The notes under the pieces are model-generated. The model saw nothing but the letters and a program-made list of their open reading frames with translations, ran no database searches and had not been told where the DNA came from. Below are positions 42,331 through 50,474 of a stretch of 64,000 nucleotides of DNA, one piece after another (position 1 is the stretch's first letter; every line of letters starts with the position of its first letter). Source of the DNA: Hydrocarboniphaga sp965279055 (GTDB lineage Bacteria > Pseudomonadota > Gammaproteobacteria > Nevskiales > Nevskiaceae); NCBI RefSeq assembly GCF_965279055.1, contig NZ_OZ257125.1, positions 4,340,001-4,404,000 on the forward strand, written 5' to 3'. The translations under genes were made by a program, and so were the position numbers.

Positions 42331-44340
42331 CTAGTGCACCGGCGCGCGCGGCGGCGCAGCCGGCATGATGTCTTCTTCGCTGAGCTTGACCGGTACCACG
42401 ATCATCTCGCGGCTGGCCTCGTGCAGATGGCGCTGCACCGCCAGCGGCAGCTGGTTGTGCAGCAGCGAGGTGAACAGGTTTTCGTCGCGGAACACGATGC
42501 GGCTGGCAAAGCAGACGCTGTCGGGATAGTCCTCGAACACCTTGTCGACCAGCTGGGTCAGCTCGCTCTGCGGATCGGCACCGTAGGATTCGTAACTGGT
42601 CGCGGCGATATCCTGGCTGGCGCAGTAGCCGATGAAATAGGCCAGCGAATTCTGCAGGCGCGCCTGCAACGCGGCGAGGCTGCGCTCGCTGTCGAAGGCG
42701 TCGCGATCGACTTCGCCGACGGCGACGAACACGAAGTTGCGGAACTTGCCCGGGAACTTGTCCAGCACCCATTCCAGCGTGCGATAGCCGGCACCGCGAT
42801 TGGCGCCGACCAGGATGATCGCGGTGCAGCCTTTGGGATCCAGCGGCGGCGACTGCAGCTCTTCCAGCCAGCTCACGCGCGGCGCGTACTGGTCGATGCG
42901 TGTCATCAGCCGGCGCACGTCGTCGTAATGGCGGCGCACCATGATGCATAGCGCCGCGACCGCGCCGGTGATCAGCAGCGTGACCCAGCCGCCGAGCAGG
43001 AACTTCTCGACGATGATCACGGTGAGCATGAACGCGGTCACGGCCAGGCCCATCAGCGACAGCAGCAGCGGGCCTTTCCACTTGAGGATGTAGCGGCGCT
43101 GCTGCCACCAGTGCCGCGACAGGCCGAACAGCGTCAGCGTAAACGTGATGAACACGTTGATGCTGTACAGCACCACCAGCAGCGACACGCGGCCGCGCGT
43201 CGACAGCACGATGACCAGCGCGGCGATGCCCATCAGCAGCACGCCGTTCTGCGTGACCATGCGATTGGACAACTGGCGAAACTGGCGCGGCACCCAGCGA
43301 TCCGACGCCATGCTCGCCAGCACGGCCGGGCCGCCGAGAAAGCCGGTGTTGGCGGCGACCATCAGCAGCCCCGCTTCCAGCAGCAGCACGGTACCCAGGG
43401 CGATGTTCGACACCTGGCCGGCGCCGAAGACGCTTTCGATGACATCGCGAAAGGTGACGGCATTGAGCGTCTGCCCCGGGGTCGGCGTCGCGTCCCACAG
43501 CAGGTACAGCATGATGATGCCGCCGGCCATCAGCGCCAGCGACACCGCCATGTAGAACATCGTGTAGTGGCCGGTTTTGACGCGCGGTTCGGCCAGCATG
43601 TTGATGTTGTTCGACACCGCCTCGATGCCGGTATAGGTGCCGCCACCGATCGAGTAGGCGCGCAGGAACAGCGCGATCACGAACAGGATGCCGCTTTCCT
43701 TGCTGATCTTTTCCGCCTCGGCGACGCTGTTCGGCCACAGCGTGCCGATCGCGCTCGCATGCGCGCCGATGCCGTAGACGATCAGCGCGACATGGGTGAC
43801 GACAAAGCCGAGGAAGATCGGCGCCAGCACGCGGATCGATTCCTTCATGCCGCGCAGGTTGAGCACCAGCAGGCCGACCACCAGCAGCGCCTCGGTCGCC
43901 AGCTTCCAGCCGTGGAGACCTTGCGGCAGCAGGCTGAACAGCGCATCCGCGCCGCTGGCCACCGAAATCGCGATGGTCAGCACGTAGTCGACGATCAGCG
44001 CCGAGCCGCTGATCAGGCCGGCTTTCGGCCCGATCAGCTTGGTCGCGGCCTTGTAGCCGCCGCCGCCGGAGGGGAACAGGTCGATGACCTGGTTGTAGCT
44101 GGCGGCGATGACGAATACCGTCACTGCGGTCGCCAGCGCCAGGAACAGCGCGATGCTGGTGTGCTCGCCCAGCGCCAGGAACGCTTCTTCCGGGCCATAA
44201 CACGACGAAGACAGGCCGTCGGCGCCCAGGCCGATCCAGGCCAGGATCGCGACCAGCGCGATGTTGTGCCGGACCTTGGGGTCGAAGGGGTCGAGTTTCT
44301 CGCCGACCAGAACCCGGCGCGCCTTGTTCAGCATGCTCAT
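42331..44340 (-). CDS. APC-superfamily permease
   Basis: A 669-residue amino acid/polyamine/organocation-type permease with about 12 membrane helices in the first 465 residues and a cytoplasmic C-terminal domain of about 200 residues. Helix 1 has ALVAILAWIGLGADGLSSSCYGPEEAF, and DLFPSGGGGYKAATKLIGPKAGLISGSALIVDYVLTIAIS follows in helices 2-3. The C-terminal part (TAIILVGANRGAGYRTLEWVLDKF) has a nucleotide-binding, USP-like look. Such long forms are often annotated as amino acid permeases or potassium-transport-like; the substrate is undetermined. It is divergent from typA. Confidence 0.85.
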   Translation of the reverse strand: MSMLNKARRVLVGEKLDPFDPKVRHNIALVAILAWIGLGADGLSSSCYGPEEAFLALGEHTSIALFLALATAVTVFVIAASYNQVIDLFPSGGGGYKAATKLIGPKAGLISGSALIVDYVLTIAISVASGADALFSLLPQGLHGWKLATEALLVVGLLVLNLRGMKESIRVLAPIFLGFVVTHVALIVYGIGAHASAIGTLWPNSVAEAEKISKESGILFVIALFLRAYSIGGGTYTGIEAVSNNINMLAEPRVKTGHYTMFYMAVSLALMAGGIIMLYLLWDATPTPGQTLNAVTFRDVIESVFGAGQVSNIALGTVLLLEAGLLMVAANTGFLGGPAVLASMASDRWVPRQFRQLSNRMVTQNGVLLMGIAALVIVLSTRGRVSLLVVLYSINVFITFTLTLFGLSRHWWQQRRYILKWKGPLLLSLMGLAVTAFMLTVIIVEKFLLGGWVTLLITGAVAALCIMVRRHYDDVRRLMTRIDQYAPRVSWLEELQSPPLDPKGCTAIILVGANRGAGYRTLEWVLDKFPGKFRNFVFVAVGEVDRDAFDSERSLAALQARLQNSLAYFIGYCASQDIAATSYESYGADPQSELTQLVDKVFEDYPDSVCFASRIVFRDENLFTSLLHNQLPLAVQRHLHEASREMIVVPVKLSEEDIMPAAPPRAPVH

Positions 44341-44461
44341 TTCAGGATGCTCATGGCTGAAACGTCATCGCTGGCAGCTCGGGGCGGGCGGAAAACCGAC
44401 ATTCTAGTCGGGAACGCGCGTCCGTGATGGCATGACAGATGCGGTGTCAAGCGGCTGCGCG

Positions 44462-44467
44462 TATACT
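44462..44467 (+). promoter_or_regulatory. TATACT, possible -10 element of typA
   Basis: A good -10 hexamer 154 bases before the typA start. No clear -35 at 16-18 bases is seen, so the assignment is weak. It would produce a leader containing the two hairpins at 44516-44567. Confidence 0.35.
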
Positions 44468-44515
44468 CCGCGGCCATTTTGGCCATCCCTGGGCTATTTG
44501 CCGTCCTGGCCAAGA

Positions 44516-44567
44516 CCAGGCCATCCATGGCCTGGACAGTCAACACGGGGCAGCGTCGCTGCCCCGT
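44516..44567 (+). promoter_or_regulatory. Two consecutive stem-loops in the typA leader
   Basis: The first (44516-44535) pairs CCAGGCCAT with ATGGCCTGG across two bases. The second (44545-44567) is a GC-rich stem ACGGGGCAGCG...CGCTGCCCCGT followed by ACTTAAAACTTT. They lie 49 bases upstream of the start codon. They may be an attenuator or an RNA-stability or cold-response structure. Confidence 0.45.
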
Positions 44568-44615
44568 ACTTAAAACTTTGCATTCTTCTCAAGTGTTTTA
44601 GCCGGTGTCCTTCTC

Positions 44616-46442
44616 GTGATTCAGAATCTCCGCAACATCGCCATCATCGCCCACGTCGACCACGGCAAAACCACTCTCGTCGACAAGCTGCTGCGCCAGT
44701 CCCAGACCCTCGACGCCCGTGAGAACCTCGGCGACCGCGTGATGGACTCCAACGACCTGGAGCGCGAGCGCGGCATCACCATCCTGTCGAAGAACACCGC
44801 GATCCGCTGGCTCGACAAGCGCACCGACACCCAGTACCGCATCAATATCGTCGACACCCCCGGCCACGCCGACTTCGGCGGCGAAGTCGAGCGCGTGCTG
44901 AGCATGGTCGACTGCGTCTGCCTGCTGGTCGACGCCCAGGACGGCCCCATGCCGCAGACGCGCTTCGTCACGCAGAAGGCGTTCGCGATGGGCCTGAACC
45001 CGATCGTCGTCATCAACAAGGTCGACCGTCCCGGCGCGCGTCCGGACTGGGTCGTCGACCAGGTGTTCGACCTGTTCGACAAGCTCGGCGCCAACGACAC
45101 CCAGCTCGATTTCCCCATCGTCTACGCCTCGGCGCTGCACGGCTACGCCGGCATGAGCTCCGACGTGCGCGAAGGCAACATGGACCCGCTGTACCAGACC
45201 ATCGTCGACAAGGTCGTGCCGCCGGCGGTGGATCCGGACGGCCCGTTCCAGATGCAGGTCATCTCGCTGGCCTATTCCTCTTATGTCGGCGTGATCGGCA
45301 CCGGCCGCATCTCGCGCGGCAAGATCAAGGCGAACTCGCCGGTCTCGGTGGTCAACCGTGACGGCAAGGTGCGCATGGGCCGCGTGCTGCAGGTGCTGGG
45401 CTTCATGGGCCTGGACAAGATCGAAGTGCCCGAGGCCGAGGCCGGCGACATCGTCGCGCTGACCGGCATCGAAGAACTCGGCATCTCCGAGACGATTTGC
45501 GATCCGAAGGTGCCGGAACAGCTGCCGACGCTGCAGGTCGACGAGCCGACCATGAGCATGGTGTTCGAGGTCAACAAGTCGCCGTTCGCGGGCAAGGAAG
45601 GCAAGTTCGTCACCAGCCGCCAGATCGGCGACCGCCTGCAGCGCGAGCTGCGCACCAACGTCGCGCTGCGCGTCGAGCCGGGCGAAGCGCCCGACCAGTT
45701 CCGCGTCTCCGGCCGCGGCCTGCTGCACCTGGGCATCCTGCTCGAGAACATGCGTCGCGAAGGCTACGAAATCGCGGTGTCGCGTCCGCAGGTCATCCTC
45801 AAGGAAATCGACGGCGTGGTCTGCGAGCCCTACGAATCGCTGATCGCCGACGTCGAGGAAGCCAACCAGGGCGGCGCGATCACCGGCCTCGCCGGCCGCG
45901 GCGGCAAGATGCTCGACATGGTCATGGACGGCAAGGGCCGCGTCCGCCTCAGCTACATGATCCCGTCGCGCGGCCTGATCGGCTTCCAGACCGAGTTCAT
46001 GTCGATGACCTCGGGCACCGGTCTGCTGTTCCACAACTTCGACCATTTCGGCCCGCAGGCCGACAACGCCGACATCGGCCAGCGCCACAACGGCGTGCTG
46101 ATCAGCAACGAAACCGGCAAGACCGCGCCGTACGCGCTGTTCAACCTGCAGGAGCGCGGCCGCATGATGGTAGACCCGGCGGTCGAGGTGTACGAAGGCC
46201 AGATCGTCGGCATCCACTCGCGCGACAACGACCTCGTCGTCAACGTGCTCAAGGGCAAGAAGCTGACGAACATGCGCGCCTCGGGTTCGGACGAAGCGGT
46301 GCTGCTGACGCCGCCGGTCAAGCATTCGCTGGAGCAGGCGCTGGAGTTCATCAACGAGGACGAACTCGTCGAGCTGACGCCGACCTCGATCCGCGTGCGC
46401 AAGAAGTTCCTGAAGGAACACGAGCGCAAGCGTTCGGGCTGA
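44616..46442 (+). CDS. typA: Translational GTPase TypA/BipA
   Basis: A 608-residue ribosome-associated GTPase involved in 50S assembly and stress adaptation. NLRNIAIIAHVDHGKTTLVDKLL holds G1, RERGITILSKNTAI G2, DTPGHADFGGEVERVL G3, NKVDR G4 and SALHGY the G5 region. The C-terminal BipA-specific domain has RGLIGFQTEFMSMTSGTGLLFHNFDHFGPQ and the ending KKFLKEHERKRSG. The start is a GTG at 44616, giving the family N-terminus (V/M)IQNLRNIAI. Length is normal. Transcribed alone, with a structured leader and a hairpin downstream. Confidence 0.97.
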   Translation: MIQNLRNIAIIAHVDHGKTTLVDKLLRQSQTLDARENLGDRVMDSNDLERERGITILSKNTAIRWLDKRTDTQYRINIVDTPGHADFGGEVERVLSMVDCVCLLVDAQDGPMPQTRFVTQKAFAMGLNPIVVINKVDRPGARPDWVVDQVFDLFDKLGANDTQLDFPIVYASALHGYAGMSSDVREGNMDPLYQTIVDKVVPPAVDPDGPFQMQVISLAYSSYVGVIGTGRISRGKIKANSPVSVVNRDGKVRMGRVLQVLGFMGLDKIEVPEAEAGDIVALTGIEELGISETICDPKVPEQLPTLQVDEPTMSMVFEVNKSPFAGKEGKFVTSRQIGDRLQRELRTNVALRVEPGEAPDQFRVSGRGLLHLGILLENMRREGYEIAVSRPQVILKEIDGVVCEPYESLIADVEEANQGGAITGLAGRGGKMLDMVMDGKGRVRLSYMIPSRGLIGFQTEFMSMTSGTGLLFHNFDHFGPQADNADIGQRHNGVLISNETGKTAPYALFNLQERGRMMVDPAVEVYEGQIVGIHSRDNDLVVNVLKGKKLTNMRASGSDEAVLLTPPVKHSLEQALEFINEDELVELTPTSIRVRKKFLKEHERKRSG

Positions 46443-46461
46443 AGCGCATCACGCTGTCTCC

Positions 46462-46494
46462 AAGTAAGGCCGGGGAAAATGCCCGGCCTTACTT
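46462..46494 (+). terminator. Hairpin after typA, probable terminator
   Basis: Perfect 13-bp stem (AAGTAAGGCCGGG and complement) with a 7-base loop, 20 bases after the stop. The T-run is short (GCATTT), so termination may be incomplete. Confidence 0.65.
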
Positions 46495-46587
46495 GCATTT
46501 GCGACAGCGTTCCCCCTAAATATCGCGCGTACATGTAACGTCAGTCAGGGATGACGACGTCCTATCGGGCGCTTTAGGGGGATCACA

Positions 46588-48390
46588 ATGTTTTACAAGT
46601 TCAAGGCCGCCACTCGTGCGGCCATTATCGTGTGTGCGGCATCTGCCGCCTTCGCCTCGCCAGCCGAGGCTGCCGGTCAGCCCGGCTGGTATTTCGGTGT
46701 CGAGGGCTTCGGCACTCATCCCGACTCCGCTACTGCCAGTGCGCCCGGCGTCCCCGGCAGCAATGGCATCCCGGGCACGCCCGGCTCCGACGGCACCACC
46801 TGCCTGTTGCCGCTGGACCTGCTCGGTGTCGGCGTCGGCCTCGGCGGCTTCTGCGTGCTCGGCCCGAACGTGCCGGCGACCGATCCGACCGACCCGACGC
46901 CGGCGATTCCCGGCGTCCCGGCGCAGCGCTTCACCTACGACTTCAAGTGGGGCTTCGGCGGAGGCCTGACCTTCGGCTACGCGTTCGAAGGCGGCTTCCG
47001 GCCGGAACTGAACATCAATTACAGCCAGGCCGATGTCGACACGATCCGTCTGCAGGAAGGCTTCGGCAATGCCGACGGCACACCGGCTGATTCCTCGCCG
47101 CAAGATTACGACGGCAAGGTCAAGGCGCTGCGGATGATGGCCAACGCCTGGTACGACCTCGACCTCGGCATCGTGCAGCCCTACTTCGGCGGCGGTCTGG
47201 GCTTCCAGCAGACCGACACCGACGTACCGCAGCTGATCGACGGCAAGGACACCACCTTCGGCTTCCAGATCGGCGGCGGCCTCGGCCTGCTGCTGACCGA
47301 TTACCTGACGCTGTCGCTGGACTATCGCTATGTCGATGCCGACCAGCCCAAGTACCGCAGCGCGCTGGGCCAGTCGCTGAAAAGCGAATACCAGTCGCAG
47401 AACGTCGGCCTGTCGCTGCGCTACGCGCTCGGCACCGGCGGCTCGGACGCGGACGGCGACGGCGTGCCGGATCGCCTCGACAAGTGCCCGAACACGCCGC
47501 CCGGCGTGACCGTGTACTCCGACGGCTGCCCGACCGACCTGGATCGCGACGGCGTCCCGGACTATCTCGACAAGTGCCCGGGTACGCCGGCCGGCGTGGC
47601 GGTCAATGCCGACGGTTGCCCGATCGATTCCGACGGCGACGGCGTGGCGGACAATCTCGACCAGTGCCCCGGCACTCCGCCGAACACCCCGGTCGGCCCG
47701 AACGGCTGCCCGATGGACTCCGACGGTGACGGCGTACCGGATTACCTGGACCGCTGCCCGAACACCCAGCGCGGCATCAAGGTCGACGCCAATGGTTGCG
47801 ACTTCCGCGATTCCGACGGCGACGGCGTGCCGGACGATCTGGACAAATGCCCGAACTCGCCGCGCGGCCAGCAGGTCGGCCCCGACGGCTGCCCGCTGGA
47901 CAGCGACGGCGACGGCATTCCGGATTCCGAGGACGCCTGCCCGAACACGCCGCCGGGCCTGAAGGTGCTGCCGGACGGCTGCGCGCCGGTCGGCGACTGC
48001 CGCAAGCCGCGTCCGGGCGAAGCGGTCGACGCCCGCGGTTGCGCACTCGACAAGCGCTTCGTGCTGCGCGGCGTCAAGTTCGAGTTCGACTCCGACCGCC
48101 TGACCGCGCCGGCCAAGCTGATCCTCAACGACGTGGCGTCGACCTTGTCGGCCTACCCCGAGATCAAGCTCGACGTCGAAGGCCATACCGACAGCCTGGG
48201 CACGGATTCGTACAACCTCGGTCTGTCCGAGCGCCGTGCGAACTCGGTGATCCGCTACCTGGATACGCAGGGCGTCAAGACCCAGCGTCTGAAGGCAGTG
48301 GGCTATGGCGAGTCGGTGCCGATCGACACCAACGACACCGAGGCCGGCCGCGATAACAATCGCCGCGTCGAATTCAAGGTGACTGAGTAG
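46588..48390 (+). CDS. OmpA-family outer-membrane protein with thrombospondin type 3 repeats
   Basis: A 600-residue protein. The signal peptide is residues 1-29 (ASAAFASPAEAA). An N-terminal 8-strand beta barrel (about 33-290) follows, then about six calcium-binding TSP type 3 repeats (about 288-470, pattern DSDGDGVPDYLDRCPNT with two cysteines per unit), and a C-terminal OmpA peptidoglycan-binding domain (about 490-600; VEGHTDSLGTDSYNLGLSERRANSVIRYL, YGE and DNNRRVEF). The first extracellular loop contains a collagen-like stretch at 52-70 (APGVPGSNGIPGTPGSD). It tethers the outer membrane to peptidoglycan. Adjacent long leader with no other gene. Confidence 0.93.
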   Translation: MFYKFKAATRAAIIVCAASAAFASPAEAAGQPGWYFGVEGFGTHPDSATASAPGVPGSNGIPGTPGSDGTTCLLPLDLLGVGVGLGGFCVLGPNVPATDPTDPTPAIPGVPAQRFTYDFKWGFGGGLTFGYAFEGGFRPELNINYSQADVDTIRLQEGFGNADGTPADSSPQDYDGKVKALRMMANAWYDLDLGIVQPYFGGGLGFQQTDTDVPQLIDGKDTTFGFQIGGGLGLLLTDYLTLSLDYRYVDADQPKYRSALGQSLKSEYQSQNVGLSLRYALGTGGSDADGDGVPDRLDKCPNTPPGVTVYSDGCPTDLDRDGVPDYLDKCPGTPAGVAVNADGCPIDSDGDGVADNLDQCPGTPPNTPVGPNGCPMDSDGDGVPDYLDRCPNTQRGIKVDANGCDFRDSDGDGVPDDLDKCPNSPRGQQVGPDGCPLDSDGDGIPDSEDACPNTPPGLKVLPDGCAPVGDCRKPRPGEAVDARGCALDKRFVLRGVKFEFDSDRLTAPAKLILNDVASTLSAYPEIKLDVEGHTDSLGTDSYNLGLSERRANSVIRYLDTQGVKTQRLKAVGYGESVPIDTNDTEAGRDNNRRVEFKVTE

Positions 48391-48415
48391 TCGTCTAAAG
48401 ACGGTTCAAGCAAAG

Positions 48416-48447
48416 CGGCAGAATGCGGGCGATCCTGCATTCTGCCG
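48416..48447 (+). terminator. Hairpin after OmpA-family gene
   Basis: 11-bp perfect stem CGGCAGAATGC/GCATTCTGCCG with a 10-base loop, 25 bases after the stop; the following T-run is poor. Confidence 0.65.
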
Positions 48448-48526
48448 TTAAGCTCGGTTCAGATCGTGTTCATTGCAAGACGCTAATTTAGTAGCTGCAG
48501 GATTGCACTACTCTCGGAGCGCTTCG

Positions 48527-48883
48527 ATGAAACACAAATGGCTTGCCGCAGCTGCCTTGATGGTCGCTGGTATGGGTGTCGCGAATGCGCGCACCGATGT
48601 ATCGATCGGGATCGGCGTGCCGCTTCCGGGCGTGGCTGTTTACGGTGGCGGCTACTACGCGCCCCCGCCGCCTCCGGTTTACTACCCGGCTCCGGTTTAT
48701 CGCGAACGCGTCTATTACCCGGCCCCGGTCTACTACGCGCCGCGTCCGGTCTATTACGGCCCGCGCTACTACGGCCCGCCGCGCGGTCGCGACGTGCATT
48801 ACGAGCGTGACGTGCACTACCACGGTGGTCACGGTGGCTACGACCGCCGCGTTGAATACGATCGCTACGATCGTCGTCACTAA
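48527..48883 (+). CDS. Small exported Tyr/Pro-rich protein
   Basis: A 118-residue protein with a signal peptide (about 1-21, WLAAAALMVAGMGVANA) and a mature part rich in Tyr and Pro (YYAPPPPPVYYPAPVYRERVYYPAPVY), then a His/Arg/Tyr-rich tail (DVHYERDVHYHGGHGGYDRR). Similar short secreted Tyr-Pro-rich proteins are common and unassigned in Proteobacteria; a structural or metal-binding envelope role is conceivable. The ATG at 48527 gives a clean signal peptide. A terminator follows 20 bases after the stop. Confidence 0.8.
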   Translation: MKHKWLAAAALMVAGMGVANARTDVSIGIGVPLPGVAVYGGGYYAPPPPPVYYPAPVYRERVYYPAPVYYAPRPVYYGPRYYGPPRGRDVHYERDVHYHGGHGGYDRRVEYDRYDRRH

Positions 48884-48902
48884 GCGTTTCAGCAGGACAG
48901 AG

Positions 48903-48929
48903 AAGCCGGCTCCCATGGCCGGCTTTTTT
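48903..48929 (+). terminator. Rho-independent terminator after Tyr/Pro-rich gene
   Basis: AAGCCGGC...GCCGGCTT stem with 7-base loop and T-run. Confidence 0.9.
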
Positions 48930-48967
48930 GTGCCTGACATTCGACCCGTCCACATCGGGCGCCCACA

Positions 48968-48993
48968 AAAAAGCCGGCTTTCGCCGGCTTTTT
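48968..48993 (-). terminator. Rho-independent terminator after fatty-acid desaturase
   Basis: AAAAAGCCGGC-TTTC-GCCGGCTTTTT, 18 bases past the desaturase stop; A- and T-runs on both sides allow bidirectional use. Confidence 0.92.
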
Positions 48994-49010
48994 GCTGCGA
49001 AGCAAAGCGA

Positions 49011-50183
49011 TCAGGCCATCGCCTGCACGCTGAGCAGGCGCACGCGGCGCTGCTGGTGGCGCAGCGCTTCTTCCAGATGCTGCACGCGGCGACGGACTTC
49101 GCTGGTTTCCCAGTGCTCCGACAGCTGCTGCTTGGCGTGCTCGAACTTCTCCTGCTGCAGACGCGCCCATTCCGACATCGTCGCCGAGAAGGTCTGCAGC
49201 TCGTGCTCGAGCAGCAGCTGCAGATGCGCGAAGCGGCCGCCGGCCTCGGCCTTGGCCAGGCGCTCCTTGGCCCGCTCGAACTGACGCTGCAGCTTGGCGC
49301 GCTGGATCTGGAACTCCGGCGTGCGGCGCAGGCCGCTGGCCAGGCCGACCCAGGAGCAGGCGGCGATCAGCCACTTGGTCGGATCCCACTGGTACCAGCG
49401 CACGCCGTTGCGGTAATCCCACTGAAACAGGTGATGGAAGTTGTGATAACCCTCACCGTAGGTCAGCAACGCGAGAAAATCGTTGTCGCGCGCAGTGTTT
49501 TCGTTGGTGTAAGGCTGGCGGCCCCAGTAATGGGCCAGCGAGTTGATGAAGAACGTGAAGTGATGGTTGACCACCAGGCGCAACAGGCCGGCCAGCACCA
49601 CGGTGCCCCAGAGGTCGCCGCTGGCCCAGCCGACCAGTGCCGGCAGTGCGATGTTCATCGCCAGCGCGATCGCCAGGTAATGCTTGTGCTGCCAGCGCAC
49701 GATCGGGTCGTTGTTCAGATCGCGGCCGATCTTGTCGTCGAACTGGTGGCAGGGCTCGTCACGCAGCATCCAGCCCATGTGCGAATACCACAGGCCACGA
49801 CGGGCGGAGTACGGATCGTGATCGACGTCGTCGACTTCGCGGTGATGCACGCGGTGCATCGAGCACCACACCAGGATGCTGTTCTGCAGCGCCTGCGCGC
49901 CGAACAGGGCGTAGAACAGGCGCAGGCTCCAATGAGCCTGGTAAGAACGGTGCGAATACAGGCGGTGGTAGCCGGCGGTGATCGACAGGCCGCTGGCATA
50001 CAGGAACAGCGCGAACCAGACCCAGGCGGCGCCGCTGAAATCGTGATTCCAGACATACCAGGGGGCCACCGTCACGGCCAGCGTCGTAGTGACGCCGAAC
50101 AGGATGATCGCGGGCCAGTTGTAGGACCGCTGGTGGGCAGCGGCCGGCGGGCTGGAGGAATCGACTACGGGAGACGAAGACAT
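49011..50183 (-). CDS. Membrane fatty-acid (acyl-CoA type) desaturase with C-terminal coiled coil
   Basis: A 390-residue membrane desaturase. The three histidine boxes are HRLYSH (73-78), HRVHH (110-114) and HNFHH (247-251), with NHHFTFFINSLAHYWG near 207-221 as in delta-9 enzymes. Membrane helices are at about 23-40, 52-72, 85-105, 170-190 and 190-210. Residues about 290-390 form a charged heptad-rich coiled coil (QRAKLQRQFERAKERLAKAEAGG, EEALRHQQRR) beyond the usual end of the enzyme. It introduces a double bond into acyl chains, using O2 and external electrons. The ATG at 50183 has no strong ribosome site. It is divergent from the diguanylate cyclase gene across 291 bases with no other gene. 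Confidence 0.9.
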   Translation of the reverse strand: MSSSPVVDSSSPPAAAHQRSYNWPAIILFGVTTTLAVTVAPWYVWNHDFSGAAWVWFALFLYASGLSITAGYHRLYSHRSYQAHWSLRLFYALFGAQALQNSILVWCSMHRVHHREVDDVDHDPYSARRGLWYSHMGWMLRDEPCHQFDDKIGRDLNNDPIVRWQHKHYLAIALAMNIALPALVGWASGDLWGTVVLAGLLRLVVNHHFTFFINSLAHYWGRQPYTNENTARDNDFLALLTYGEGYHNFHHLFQWDYRNGVRWYQWDPTKWLIAACSWVGLASGLRRTPEFQIQRAKLQRQFERAKERLAKAEAGGRFAHLQLLLEHELQTFSATMSEWARLQQEKFEHAKQQLSEHWETSEVRRRVQHLEEALRHQQRRVRLLSVQAMA

Positions 50184-50474
50184 GGAGGAATGAAGCCCTC
50201 GATAAGCACCGGCAATACGGCCGGAACGCAACCATTCTAACAGCGCTTTTACCGCACTCTTGTGACAAAAAATAATCAATAAACAAGGAAATGCGACCGC
50301 TTGGCGGGTCCATGCGACCGGTGGCAGTATGGCCCTGCCGTGGCGCGGCTCAGGCGGGGTTCATCCGCCGCCGTTCAGCATCGAAAACAGGTGTCCAGAA
50401 GGCGGACGCAACAAGTCTCAGGACGAGACCGGGCTTCGACAGCAGTCTGACGAAGCTTTCACAGGGAGTCGTGA

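Noticed and set aside
44598..46421. A 607-codon open frame antisense to typA
   Set aside because: It mirrors typA codon positions in GC-rich DNA, is His/Arg/Asp-rich low-complexity, and has no start signal or family similarity.
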